46,576 bases of DNA from an uncultured Candidatus Melainabacteria bacterium (GCA_934777245.1 CAKVND010000011.1:1-46576); one strand, 5' to 3'. Counted from the stretch's first letter, positions 15,098 through 24,032 are shown. The notes: generated by a model from the sequence alone, not told the origin. Numbers and translations: made by a program.

Positions 15098-16798
15098 ATG
15101 GAACTAAAAATTAATAATACAATTAATTTTCAACGACGCCTTAAGCCCAAAGAAGAGGGTGAATATTCTGCAGTCTTAAAAGAAGCAAAAGAAAAAATAG
15201 GAAACAAAGGAAAATCAATACTTATAGTTCCTACATCTTCACTTCCGCAAGAAAAACAAAATAACACAGGCATTGGCACACTTAATCAAAAAGAGAGCGA
15301 AAAGTTTTTTGATTTTGCAAAAAAATATTGGGGAATAAATGAAATTCAAATTCAACCTGTCGGGCAATATCATTGCTGGCAAGGACAATATCCGATTTAT
15401 TCGGGAACATCAATGGATTTAGGAAATCATATGATTGATATCAAATCACATTGTACCCAAGAAGAATTTGCAGAACTTGTTAAAGCAAATAACGATTGTA
15501 AAACTATAAATTACACAAATATTGTTGACAAATATTCTAAACAAGAAGAAATTTTACGCAAAATTTATTCAAGAGAAAAATCAAATCCTGAATTTATAAA
15601 CTTTAAAACAGAAAACTCCAAAATGCTTGAACCAAAAGCATTATACAGAGCTTTGACTGAAATTAATCACACACACAATTACAAACAATGGAACGATATT
15701 GATAAAAATTTATATTCTTTACCACAAATAGAACGCGAAAAAAGAATTGCTGAGATTTACAAAATAAAAGACAAAGAAATTGATTTTTATAAATTTAAAC
15801 AATTTTTGGCAGAAAACGACTTAAAAAAAGCAAAAAACGAACTTAATAAAAAAGGATTAAAACTCAACGGTGACATGATATGTGGCTTTTCTTTTGACGA
15901 AATTTGGTCGCATCCAAATGCATTTTTTAAAGATAAGACTATGAAATGGGATTTACTTGCTCTTGATTTAAATTCAAAAGAAGCTGAACAATTTATACGT
16001 GAAAAAGTAAATAATTACGCCAAACGTTTTGACGGATTACGAATTGACGCCAGTTGGACCTATATACAACCATTGGATAAAGATTATGAAGATAAAATTT
16101 TAAATATTATTGATGATGAAATTAAAAAAGTTAAGGGAGCAGATTTTGATTTGCATAATATCATGCACGAGTTTGCCGCCTCTGCAGAAGAATTTAGCCT
16201 ATATAAAAACAATGAACTAAGACCATGCGTAAAAGATAGAGTCAAAATTTACACCTCAGATTGGCTTTCTAACGATTGGGGTACAAACGAAAGTTTTTTA
16301 AATCGTGGATGGAAACCGGATAGTTTTATTATAGGTGCAACTAATCATGATTCAAAACCCATTAAAGTTAGCGAACAACAAGCAGAAGTTCTAAGTAAAA
16401 TTTTAAAAATCCCTAAAGAAAAATTAATGAACGAAACAGAATTTATAAAAGCAAAATTCGCAGAGCCAATGATGGCCTATAACAATATGATTTACTATAG
16501 AGATGCACTTGCTATAAGTGGAGATAAAATTTCTGCTGATTTCGAAAATGCTTATTTCAAAAATTTAGAAACAGGAAAAGGTTTCAACCCAATGGACGCG
16601 CTGGAAAAAAGTTTTCGTGCTAAAGGTTTAGATAAAACAGAGCCGGAATTATTTAAAAAAATTGTTAAATATAGAAAAATTTTAGAAAACAAAAAAACTT
16701 CTCATTGGAAAATTGCCGGATTAGCAATTGGAGCCGGAATACTTATAAGCGCCGGATTTGTTTTATTTCAAAATAAGAATAAAAATAAAAACAGATAA
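15098..16798 (+). CDS. Divergent GH77-like (4-alpha-glucanotransferase) protein with C-terminal membrane anchor
   Basis: A 566-residue protein related to amylomaltase (MalQ). Early motifs match GH77: LIVPTSSLPQ..NTGIGTL and a FDFAKKYWGINEIQIQPVGQ segment. FKQFLAENDLKKAKNELNKKGLKLNGD, then EIWSHPNAFF, match the region before the nucleophile. FDGLRIDASW aligns with RIDHFRG, with Asp as nucleophile. MHEF aligns with the acid/base Glu. GATNHDSKP matches the THDxxT Asp. The His and Arg of RIDH-x-R are missing, so activity may be altered. A Lys-capped membrane helix (WKIAGLAIGAGILISAGFVLF) ends the chain. The Asn-rich start includes INFQRR. ATG 15098 is chosen over GTG 15092. Confidence 0.72.
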   Translation: MELKINNTINFQRRLKPKEEGEYSAVLKEAKEKIGNKGKSILIVPTSSLPQEKQNNTGIGTLNQKESEKFFDFAKKYWGINEIQIQPVGQYHCWQGQYPIYSGTSMDLGNHMIDIKSHCTQEEFAELVKANNDCKTINYTNIVDKYSKQEEILRKIYSREKSNPEFINFKTENSKMLEPKALYRALTEINHTHNYKQWNDIDKNLYSLPQIEREKRIAEIYKIKDKEIDFYKFKQFLAENDLKKAKNELNKKGLKLNGDMICGFSFDEIWSHPNAFFKDKTMKWDLLALDLNSKEAEQFIREKVNNYAKRFDGLRIDASWTYIQPLDKDYEDKILNIIDDEIKKVKGADFDLHNIMHEFAASAEEFSLYKNNELRPCVKDRVKIYTSDWLSNDWGTNESFLNRGWKPDSFIIGATNHDSKPIKVSEQQAEVLSKILKIPKEKLMNETEFIKAKFAEPMMAYNNMIYYRDALAISGDKISADFENAYFKNLETGKGFNPMDALEKSFRAKGLDKTEPELFKKIVKYRKILENKKTSHWKIAGLAIGAGILISAGFVLFQNKNKNKNR

Positions 16799-16828
16799 AA
16801 GCACTTTTTAAAAAGCACTTTTATCTGC
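16792..16828. terminator. Terminator hairpin between convergent GH77-like and gatB genes
   Basis: CAGATAAAAG and CTTTTATCTG form a 10-bp stem around CACTTTTTAAAAAGCA, which itself can pair (CTTTTTAAAAAG). It begins inside the last codons of the GH77-like gene and lies 32 bases beyond the gatB stop. Confidence 0.55.
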
Positions 16829-16859
16829 GATGTGGCTTTGATAAATTAATATATTTAGC

Positions 16860-18308
16860 TTAGCCTTCCAACATTTGTCTAACAAGTTCATTAACAGTCT
16901 TAGGATTAGCTCTGCCTTTAGTTTCTTTCATAACTTGACCAACAAAGAATCCTAACAAGTTAGTTTTACCGTTTTTGTAAGCTTCAACCTGATTTGGATT
17001 AGCGTCAACAATCTTTTTAACGATTTCTTTGATTGCACCTTCGTCAGAAATTTGGCTTAAACCTTTCTTCTCAACGATAGCAGACGCTTTATCACCGTTT
17101 GTTATCATATCTTCAACAAGGATTTGTTTACCGATATTGTTAGAAATAGTGCCTTTTTCGATTAATGAAATTAATTCTGCTAAGTTTTCAGGAGTCAACT
17201 TAGTTTCAGTAATTTCAACTTTATTTTCCTTTAAATATGCTGCAATTTCACCCATCATAAAGTTTACGGCGATTTTTGCGTTAGCACCGAGTTCTAGAAC
17301 TTTATCGAAGAACAATGCAAGCGGCATTTGCTCAACAATAACGCAAGCATCATATTCACTCAAACCAATACTCATATATCTTTGACGCTTAGCTTCAGGG
17401 AGTTCAGGCATTTTTGCTCTAATTTCTTCAACCCATTCTCTTGAAATTTCAAGAGGCATTAAATCAGGTTCTGGGAAGTATCTATAATCGTGAGCGTCTT
17501 CTTTTCCTCTCATAGAACGAGTTTCTTTCAAATTGTCATCCCAAAGTCTTGTTTCTTGAACAACTTGACCGCCTTCTTCAACAATTTCGATTTGTCTGTC
17601 AATTTCGTATTCGATTGCTCTTTGAAGAGCAGAGAAACTGTTTACATTCTTGATTTCAGCTCTTGTACCAAATTCTTTAGAACCTTTTGGCATAATTGAA
17701 ATGTTTGCGTCACATCTCATAGAACCTTCTTCCAAGTTACCGTCGCAAACTCCAAGGTATCTAACTATATCACGAAGTTCTTCCATATAGTTTCTAGCTT
17801 CTTCGCTTGAACGCATATCAGGTTCAGAAACGATTTCCAAAAGCGGAGTTCCTGCTCTGTTTAAGTCAACTAAAGAATAAGTTGCACCGTTAATACCGGC
17901 AGCACCTACGTGAACCAGTTTTCCGGCATCTTCTTCTAAGTGCGCTCTTGTAATGCCGATTCTTTTGCCTTTAACGTCAATATAACCGTTTACGCAAATT
18001 GGTTCATCGTATTGTGAAATTTGATAACCTTTTGGAAGGTCTGGGTAAAAGTATTGTTTTCTATCAAATTTACAACGATTTGGAATTTCGCAATGCAAAG
18101 CCAAACCAAGCAAAATACCCATGTTTACACATTCTTTATTAAGAACAGGTAAAACACCGGGCATACCCAATGTAATAGGGCTGATTTGTGTATTTTGTTC
18201 GTTACCGAATTCTGTAGAATCCGGTGCGAAAATTTTTGACTTTGTTTTCAATTGTGCGTGAACTTCCAAGCCAATCACGACTTCGTATTTATCTCTTAAA
18301 TCTGTCAT
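16860..18308 (-). CDS. gatB: Aspartyl/glutamyl-tRNA(Asn/Gln) amidotransferase subunit B
   Basis: The tRNA-binding kinase-like subunit of GatCAB, which converts misacylated Glu-tRNA(Gln) or Asp-tRNA(Asn) to the cognate amide. It is 482 residues, standard length. Landmarks are YEVVIGLEVHAQLKTKSKIF, LPVLNKECV, RKQYFYPDLPKGYQISQ, the ATP site region EEGSMRCDANIS, KNVNSF and DYRYFPEPDL, and a C-terminal YqeY-like tail (GFFVGQVMKETKGRANP). The frame extends 41 codons upstream over the hairpin repeats, but GAGGA before ATG 18308 and family length fix the start. GatA and GatC are not in the window. Confidence 0.97.
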   Translation of the reverse strand: MTDLRDKYEVVIGLEVHAQLKTKSKIFAPDSTEFGNEQNTQISPITLGMPGVLPVLNKECVNMGILLGLALHCEIPNRCKFDRKQYFYPDLPKGYQISQYDEPICVNGYIDVKGKRIGITRAHLEEDAGKLVHVGAAGINGATYSLVDLNRAGTPLLEIVSEPDMRSSEEARNYMEELRDIVRYLGVCDGNLEEGSMRCDANISIMPKGSKEFGTRAEIKNVNSFSALQRAIEYEIDRQIEIVEEGGQVVQETRLWDDNLKETRSMRGKEDAHDYRYFPEPDLMPLEISREWVEEIRAKMPELPEAKRQRYMSIGLSEYDACVIVEQMPLALFFDKVLELGANAKIAVNFMMGEIAAYLKENKVEITETKLTPENLAELISLIEKGTISNNIGKQILVEDMITNGDKASAIVEKKGLSQISDEGAIKEIVKKIVDANPNQVEAYKNGKTNLLGFFVGQVMKETKGRANPKTVNELVRQMLEG

Positions 18309-18334
18309 ACTAAAATCCTCACTGTTTTTCTCTC

Positions 18335-18400
18335 CCTCTCCTTGAGGAGAGGTTTTACATTTTACTTCCAAGTTACAAGTAATGCTACTAGCTTGGAAGT
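18335..18400. repeat. Two intergenic hairpin repeats between yraN and gatB
   Basis: CCTCTCC-TTGA-GGAGAGG (about 18335-18352) is a compact CCCTCTCC-family hairpin. ACTTCCAAG (18364-18372) pairs with CTTGGAAGT (18392-18400) around a 19-base loop containing GCTACTAG. The latter resembles the hairpin at 23983-24020 (ACTTCC...TAGTAG...GGAAGT), so it is probably a second small repeat family. Confidence 0.6.
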
Positions 18401-18447
18401 AGTGTGTTCTGGGTGAGGTGTCAATCCACACTCACTTCTTCATTCTA

Positions 18448-18798
18448 TCATAAATATATGTTTTTCAAATGCTTAATTTCCAGTTTTGGTTTCAAAAGTA
18501 TTGAAATCGCGTCTATTCTGAATTTTTTAAAACTCGGATTTTCTTGCAAATACATGCTTAAACCTGTTTTTATATTTTTGTATTTTGTTTTGGTAATAGC
18601 TTCTAAAGGATGTCCGCAAATGTCAGTTTTTCGAGTTTTAACTTCGACAAACACAAGTGTATCTTTATCCAAAGCTATAATGTCAATTTCGCAAAAACGT
18701 GAAAAATGTCGATTTCTTTCAAGAATTTTATACCCTTGCCTTAGCAAAAATTTTTCTGCAATTTCTTCACCGTTTTGTCCGAGTTTTATGTTTGACAT
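18448..18798 (-). CDS. YraN/UPF0102 family endonuclease-fold protein
   Basis: A 116-residue protein with the Holliday-junction-resolvase-like nuclease fold of the YraN family. Motifs are GQNGEEIAEKFLLRQGYKILERN (7-29), CEIDIIALDKDTLVFVEVKTR (the E-x-D..E-V-K catalytic pattern) and a C-terminal FRIDAISI. The usual Gly of GEIDI is Cys here; the catalytic acids are kept. GTGGAG precedes ATG 18798. It lies upstream of gatB across a hairpin-rich spacer. The family's cellular role is unresolved. Confidence 0.9.
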   Translation of the reverse strand: MSNIKLGQNGEEIAEKFLLRQGYKILERNRHFSRFCEIDIIALDKDTLVFVEVKTRKTDICGHPLEAITKTKYKNIKTGLSMYLQENPSFKKFRIDAISILLKPKLEIKHLKNIYL

Positions 18799-18942
18799 AA
18801 ATCAACTCCACTAGTTCTATAATGCTTTTATAAATTTTTCTTAATAATATGACAATTAAAAACTTTTAGCAAAACTTGCCGATTACTTACATTCACACTG
18901 ATGAATTCTTTATTCAACAATGCTTCAAAGAAATATGTAATT

Positions 18943-19788
18943 TTATCCCTTTACAGCACCATCATTTTCGCCGGAGATAAAATATCTTTGCATAGCAAGA
19001 AAAAATATTATAATTGGAATGGTTGATATAATTGAACCTGCGGCAATAAATCTCCAGTTAGAAGAAAACATACCTTGTAAATTGTTAATTCCAACCGGCA
19101 AAGTATACATTGAATCTTTTGTAAGCATAATACTCGGCCAGAGAAATTCACCCCAAGAACCGATAAAAGTAAATACTGCAAGCACAGCTAAAGTCGGTTT
19201 TACCATCGGAAGAACGACTTTTACAAACATTTGAAAGACATTGCAACCGTCAACAATTGCGGCTTCTTCAACCTCTCTGGGAACTTTTAAAAATGCTTGC
19301 CTCATCAAGAAAATTCCGAACGCGCTCACCGCAAACGGCATTACAAGCCCAATGTAGCCCATAACATTATTAACGCTATCGATTAAATGCAACTTTAAAG
19401 TGATTATGTAAACAGGAAGCATAATTGCCTGAAACGGAATCATAATCGTCGCTAAAATCGAAAAAAACACAATTTTTTTACCCCTAAAGTTCATTCTTGC
19501 CAGTGGATAAGCAGCAAGAGATGAAAGTATAAGGTTAAGTAAAACCGTTAGTGCAGCAACAATTACGCTGTTCCAAAAATAAGCCATGAAATCGACTTTT
19601 CCCCACACATCAACATAGTTTGCCCAAGTAAAATCCGCAGGAATAAGTTTTGGCGGATAAGCAAAAATATCTTCTCCAAGCCCTTTTAGAGAGGTTGAAG
19701 TTAACCAAATGAACGGAAATATTGAGAGCAAAGATGTTGCAATCAATACTGCGTGGATTAAAGTTTTTTCAGTAAGTTTTTTCCACAT
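18943..19788 (-). CDS. Carbohydrate ABC transporter permease, MalG-type
   Basis: A 281-residue inner-membrane permease of the MalG/UgpE class, with six hydrophobic segments. The cytoplasmic EAA loop that docks the ATPase is intact: EEAAIVDGCNVFQMFVKVVLP. The N-terminus (FPFIWLTSTSLKG) and WGEFLWPSIML are class hallmarks. No MalF-type partner, binding protein or ATPase is in the window, so it is an orphan subunit here. Its ATG overlaps the stop of the M16 peptidase gene by one base (TAATG), so the two are coupled. Substrate unknown. Confidence 0.9.
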   Translation of the reverse strand: MWKKLTEKTLIHAVLIATSLLSIFPFIWLTSTSLKGLGEDIFAYPPKLIPADFTWANYVDVWGKVDFMAYFWNSVIVAALTVLLNLILSSLAAYPLARMNFRGKKIVFFSILATIMIPFQAIMLPVYIITLKLHLIDSVNNVMGYIGLVMPFAVSAFGIFLMRQAFLKVPREVEEAAIVDGCNVFQMFVKVVLPMVKPTLAVLAVFTFIGSWGEFLWPSIMLTKDSMYTLPVGINNLQGMFSSNWRFIAAGSIISTIPIIIFFLAMQRYFISGENDGAVKG

Positions 19789-21125
19789 TATTTATTTTCT
19801 TCTTTTTGAGGAACAAGCAAAGATATTACTGCGTGATCTAAATCAAGATATTTCTTAGCAGCTTCTTCCAAATCCTTGCAAGTAATTTCTTCACAGATTG
19901 GCAAATAATCTTCCGCAATTGCCAAATCATCGCAAACAGTCATGTAGTAACCGATAGTTTCTCCAATATCAGAAACTGTTTCAACTTCACACGCAAAACG
20001 AGATTTAAGTTTCTTTTTCGCCTTATTAAGTTCACGCTCAGTAATTCCGTTTTGCAATTTCAAAATTTCAGACTTAACAAGTTCAACAGCTCTTTCTTTA
20101 TATTGCGGATTGAAGTTTGCTTGAACAAAGAAATTACAGCCGTCTCTAAATGTATAACATTCTGCATCAATCATATTGAAAATGTGCTCTTGCATATTTT
20201 CTACAAGGTTAACGTAAAGTCTTGAGCTTGTACCTTCACCGAGAATAATTGCAAGCATTTCAAGCAATATTACGTTTTTCAAATCTTTTGCAACTGCACC
20301 TAAAAATCCAAACATTAAGAATGAGGAATTGATGTGCGCTTCGTTTTCTATATAAATTTGTTCTTTAACAGGTTCATCCGGCTCAATATCTCTAACAGGA
20401 GGTTCAGGTCTTTCACCCCAATTAAACGCATTTACAAGTCTTGGCAAAATATCTTCTGAATCAAATTCGCCAACTACAATTGTAGTAACATTTTTTGGAG
20501 AATAAAATCTGCGATAGTAGTCCATTATTTCTTCTTGCTTAACTTGAGAAATAATTTCCGGAGTGCCTATAACATCACGCTTGTATGGGTGGTTTGTGTA
20601 CATCGCCTTGTTTGTCGCATTATAAACCTTTGTCCAAGGTTGGTCTTTGCGCATTCTGATTTCTTCAATTACAACATGGCGTTCGCGCTTATCTGTAACC
20701 GTTTTATCGTTAACATCAAATGGCGCACCCATTTCATAATCAGGAACAACAGGGTCTGTCATCATATCAGCATGCAAATCTATTGCTGTGTAGAAGTTTT
20801 CGTTATTTTCCCCCTTCGGAAGCGTTACGTAATAAAATGTATAATCCTTCCAAGTCGCAGCGTTTACGATTGCGCCTTTCGCTTCAAGAATCTTGTCGAA
20901 TTCGCCTGCTTTATGCTTATGCGTACCTTTGAACATAAGGTGCTCAAGGAAATGCGAAATTCCGTTATTTTTGTCGTTTTCATTTATTGAACCCGTTTTA
21001 ACCCAAGAAGATACGTTAACCATACCGCCTTCTTTATGTGCTAAAACAATTTTATGTCCATTTTCTTGTTCATAAATTTCAACTTCTTTTGTTAAAAACG
21101 GATATTTCACTAATGATTTTTTCAT
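19788..21125 (-). CDS. M16 family zinc metallopeptidase (processing-peptidase-like)
   Basis: A 445-residue peptidase of the pitrilysin/MPP family. The inverted zinc motif HxxEH is H58-F-L-E61-H62 in GISHFLEHLMFKGT, and a distal Glu lies in RHVVIEEIRMRKDQPW. The C-terminal half (VTTIVVGEFDSEDI, GTSSRLYVNLVE) is the second M16 domain. Similar proteins (YmxG/PqqL-like) are cytosolic or periplasmic; no signal peptide is seen. AGAGG precedes ATG 21125, so the two upstream in-frame codons starting at a GTG are not used. It is first in a two-gene operon with the ABC permease. Confidence 0.92.
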   Translation of the reverse strand: MKKSLVKYPFLTKEVEIYEQENGHKIVLAHKEGGMVNVSSWVKTGSINENDKNNGISHFLEHLMFKGTHKHKAGEFDKILEAKGAIVNAATWKDYTFYYVTLPKGENNENFYTAIDLHADMMTDPVVPDYEMGAPFDVNDKTVTDKRERHVVIEEIRMRKDQPWTKVYNATNKAMYTNHPYKRDVIGTPEIISQVKQEEIMDYYRRFYSPKNVTTIVVGEFDSEDILPRLVNAFNWGERPEPPVRDIEPDEPVKEQIYIENEAHINSSFLMFGFLGAVAKDLKNVILLEMLAIILGEGTSSRLYVNLVENMQEHIFNMIDAECYTFRDGCNFFVQANFNPQYKERAVELVKSEILKLQNGITERELNKAKKKLKSRFACEVETVSDIGETIGYYMTVCDDLAIAEDYLPICEEITCKDLEEAAKKYLDLDHAVISLLVPQKEENK

Positions 21126-21240
21126 AAACACCTCTTATTATCTGAAATAATTATAGCTGAAACCTATCACTTTCGACAATATCGGATTTTGAAAAATTTG
21201 TAATTTGAGGATGTGTGATTATAAAATAATACCCCCACCC

Positions 21241-21299
21241 GTAGTTGTAGCTTTCGACAAAGTCTCAAGCACAACTACCACCCTCCCCCTTGGAGAGGG
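21241..21299. repeat. Paired hairpin repeats upstream of the EF-hand gene
   Basis: GTAGTTGT (21241-21248) pairs with ACAACTAC (21271-21278) around CTTTCGACAAAGTCTCAAG. CCCTCCCCCTTGGAGAGGG (21281-21299), a CCCTCTCC-family hairpin, follows at once. They lie between the divergent M16 and EF-hand genes. Confidence 0.55.
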
Positions 21300-21357
21300 A
21301 CAACTGCGCACAATTGGCGCCAAATGTAACAAATTGTAAACTTTTCTGCAAAAACCC

Positions 21358-21384
21358 TAAAGTTTTTCTAAAATTTGCCGATAT
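21358..21384 (+). promoter_or_regulatory. Sigma-28 (FliA/SigD)-type promoter of the EF-hand gene
   Basis: TAAAGTTT (21358-21365), an 11-base spacer, then GCCGATAT (21377-21384). The FliA consensus is TAAAGTTT-N11-GCCGATAA, and Bacillus SigD uses GCCGATAT as the -10. It matches 15 of 16 FliA positions and all of the SigD -10. Start of transcription would be about 21391, giving a ~30-base leader that contains the AAGGAG ribosome site (21408-21413). Confidence 0.85.
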
Positions 21385-21420
21385 ACATGCTACAAAGGGA
21401 AAACTAAAAGGAGTTCTAAA

Positions 21421-23766
21421 ATGACTAACGGTATTACAAATGTTTATCAATTCTTATCAACTTTAGGTGATTGGAAAACAAAAATGGATAAAGACGGAAA
21501 CGGAGTTATTGAAAGAATAGAATTCCGTAATTTTATGCTAAACTCTGATTTTGATTGGGGCAGTGGCGATAAAAACGACTTAATTTCTAAATACTGGTTG
21601 GAATTTGATACTGATAGAACCGGCGACAACGATTATAACAAAGGTTATGCTAATAAAAACTCTTTGGACTCTTCTGAAATGGCAGCAATGAATGAGAAAA
21701 TTGGGGTTTACCAAGCATTAGACAACTACGTTAAAGATATTGATGTTCCAAATGGCGTAAACGCTAAAGATTGGAAAACTTCTGTTAAAAATTCATTAGC
21801 CGAAGAAACAGAAAAATTTATCAAAAACGGTGGCAAAGCTGAAGACTTACCGGCATATCTTGAACAATTCAAGAATTTGGCCATTGCAAGAACCACTGCC
21901 AACGAATACACAAAACAATTTTTGAAAACAAACACCACTATCAAATCTGAATTAGGTGGTTATGATCTTTATACAGATGCTGATTTTACTCAAATATTAA
22001 AAGAGTATATTGAAAAATATATTAATCAATCAGAAGAAACTCCTGATATTGAAACAGTAAAATCACAAATTGAACAACTTATCAACGAATATGTTGCAAC
22101 TAAAAACGAACTTTCTGATTCCGGTTTGTTAAAAGAATTAGGCTACGGTCAAAATGAAAAATCTCAAATGAATAGCTTGCAACAACATGTATTAAAAGAA
22201 AAATTATCAAAAGAACTTGATGACATTAAAAACGAATCAAATTATGCTCAATATAAAGAAGCTTATCAAACTGCGATTGATACATTCTTAGAAGAATATA
22301 TCAGCAATTATAATGCAAATGATTATATTAACGCAATGAACAGCGATGTTAGTGGTGTGCTTGAAGCATTTAAAGCAAGTGATGCATTCACAAATATCGA
22401 AAAAATTGCAAAAATTAACGACATCATTGATGGTATTACAAGCAATGATAGTAAGCTTTCTGAAAATTTAACTTCTGACGGTATTAGCTCTATTTCTGCC
22501 AGCGTAATTAAAGCCGGTAAAAAGTCAACTGTATTTGAAGAAATCAAAACCTCTGCAATTGAAAAAATGCAAAATGGTGAATTCGTAAAATCTGATGGAA
22601 GTTTTGATGAAGATGCAGTTGCTGAATATATTGCAGAACAATTGGAAGCTAGAATTTCAGAATTCTATCCAAACTTGAACAAATACAATAAAACATTAGA
22701 CGATTTAAACACAGTTTATAATGATTTAAAAATTGGTGCTACAAAAGAAACTGATTCAGAAAAACAATTAGCAAAACAACAAGATGCAGCACTTAAATAT
22801 TGTAATGCAGCAGCTGCAAAAGGTAGCGCTTATAAAACTGCTGTAACAGATATATTCGGCAGCAATTATGCAACTGCAATCGGTGATTTGACAGCAGATG
22901 AAATTGATGAAAAAATTGCCGAATTGCAAAAGAAATTAGAAGAAATTGATACTCTTGCAAATGCAGAAGTTTCTTGGTCCGGTTTCCCTGATGAAAAGAC
23001 TGCTTTATCTGTTGGAGAAACAGTAGACTTTAGAATGTCTGCCCAAATAAAAGATGATAAGTCTAATATTAAACTAACATACAAGCTAACAAACATTTCT
23101 GGTGCAACCGGAACATGTTCAGAATTAGGTGCTATCAATTTTAAAGCACAAGATTCTGAAGGTTATGTAACTATGACAATTGGAGTATATGCTAATGATG
23201 GAACAGAACCTATTGCGACTAAAACATTAACATATAAAATAGAAAAAACAAAAAATAGTATCGTTAATAATATTGGTAATGATGCTTGGGGTGGCACTTC
23301 ATCCAACCTTGAAGTATATGGTCTAAATGGCGTAGGAGATGGAAAAGTTCAAATAACAACTCAAAGTTTCAGTGATTTATATAATAACAATGCAATAATA
23401 ATGTTGCATATGTGCAAAGGCAATGGTAACGCCACTGATCTAGTAAATAATAGATTATCAAAATTATGTGAATATATTGTAAACGCATTATCTAGCAAAG
23501 GATTAGATAAAACTAAATTAACAAATGCTTCTGCTAAAGTTCTTGCAAAATTAATGAGTAATTACTCAAGAAAAGGAACTAGCAAAGACAATGCAGAGGG
23601 CATCAAACTTGGGTCCAATGTCGCAAAAAAAATGCAGGATAAAGATAATGATAGCCCATTAACAGGAGTTGTTAAATATGTTGATTCTAAAAAAAGAGAT
23701 TACCAAGTAAACATGGTAAGTTTTAAAGAAATTGTCGATTTAATTTTACAAGAATATGGCATTTAA
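21421..23766 (+). CDS. Large EF-hand protein, unknown function
   Basis: A 781-residue, Asn/Lys/Glu/Ala-rich protein of no named family. The start carries a canonical EF-hand loop at 23-34 (D-K-D-G-N-G-V-I-E-R-I-E), then a longer degenerate one near 65 (DTDRTGDND...SSEM), so Ca2+ binding is likely. Residues ~90-515 are mostly helical with coiled-coil character. Around 520-615 lies a beta-rich, Ig-like segment (VSWSGFPDEKTALSVGETVDF...ATKTLTYKIEK). The last 170 residues are Asn-rich. No classical signal peptide, though the size, Ca2+ motif and Ig-like fold suggest a surface or exported role. It has a sigma-28-type promoter and a strong AAGGAG site, so it is probably co-regulated with motility genes. 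Monocistronic. Confidence 0.7.
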   Translation: MTNGITNVYQFLSTLGDWKTKMDKDGNGVIERIEFRNFMLNSDFDWGSGDKNDLISKYWLEFDTDRTGDNDYNKGYANKNSLDSSEMAAMNEKIGVYQALDNYVKDIDVPNGVNAKDWKTSVKNSLAEETEKFIKNGGKAEDLPAYLEQFKNLAIARTTANEYTKQFLKTNTTIKSELGGYDLYTDADFTQILKEYIEKYINQSEETPDIETVKSQIEQLINEYVATKNELSDSGLLKELGYGQNEKSQMNSLQQHVLKEKLSKELDDIKNESNYAQYKEAYQTAIDTFLEEYISNYNANDYINAMNSDVSGVLEAFKASDAFTNIEKIAKINDIIDGITSNDSKLSENLTSDGISSISASVIKAGKKSTVFEEIKTSAIEKMQNGEFVKSDGSFDEDAVAEYIAEQLEARISEFYPNLNKYNKTLDDLNTVYNDLKIGATKETDSEKQLAKQQDAALKYCNAAAAKGSAYKTAVTDIFGSNYATAIGDLTADEIDEKIAELQKKLEEIDTLANAEVSWSGFPDEKTALSVGETVDFRMSAQIKDDKSNIKLTYKLTNISGATGTCSELGAINFKAQDSEGYVTMTIGVYANDGTEPIATKTLTYKIEKTKNSIVNNIGNDAWGGTSSNLEVYGLNGVGDGKVQITTQSFSDLYNNNAIIMLHMCKGNGNATDLVNNRLSKLCEYIVNALSSKGLDKTKLTNASAKVLAKLMSNYSRKGTSKDNAEGIKLGSNVAKKMQDKDNDSPLTGVVKYVDSKKRDYQVNMVSFKEIVDLILQEYGI

Positions 23767-23970
23767 CCAAACACATCTCGCCCCCTCTCCTTATTTATTT
23801 CTACGCGGAGAGGGTGCTAAAGGCGAGTACTGCTATCAAGAAAAAAATTTAAGTAGGTAAGTATAAGCTAATTTGTTTTTATACAATAGATTGCTTCGTC
23901 GTCTAAAAGGCAGTTGTTCCTAGCAATGGCTTGGCGTAAGACTTTCCAGTGTGCCGTCATTGCGAAGGCG

Positions 23971-24032
23971 ATTTTACACTTCACTTCCTTATTAGTAGTG
24001 ATACCTACAAGCGGGGAAGTTTATTGTAAAAT
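23971..24032. repeat. 62-bp nested inverted repeat
   Basis: Outer arms ATTTTACA (23971-23978) and TGTAAAAT (24025-24032) enclose inner arms ACTTCC (23983-23988) and GGAAGT (24015-24020). The element sits exactly between GTCATTGCGAAGGCG and GAAGCAATCC, two parts that are nearly adjacent in other copies of the dispersed repeat, so it looks inserted into that repeat. The inner part resembles the hairpin at 18364-18400. Confidence 0.6.

Noticed and set aside
18309..18431. 41 extra N-terminal codons of gatB
   Set aside because: They cover the CCCTCTCC hairpin repeat and exceed the family length; GAGGA sits before ATG 18308.
18859..18885. Third sigma-28-like site, AAAACTTT-N11-GCCGATTA on the plus strand
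   Set aside because: It matches 13 of 16 positions but lacks the first T of TAAA. It points into the 3' end of a minus-strand permease gene with no supported ORF or ribosome site downstream.
20535..20990. 151-residue plus-strand ORF opposite the M16 peptidase
   Set aside because: Antisense shadow; the conserved motif HxxEH on the other strand shows which frame is coding.
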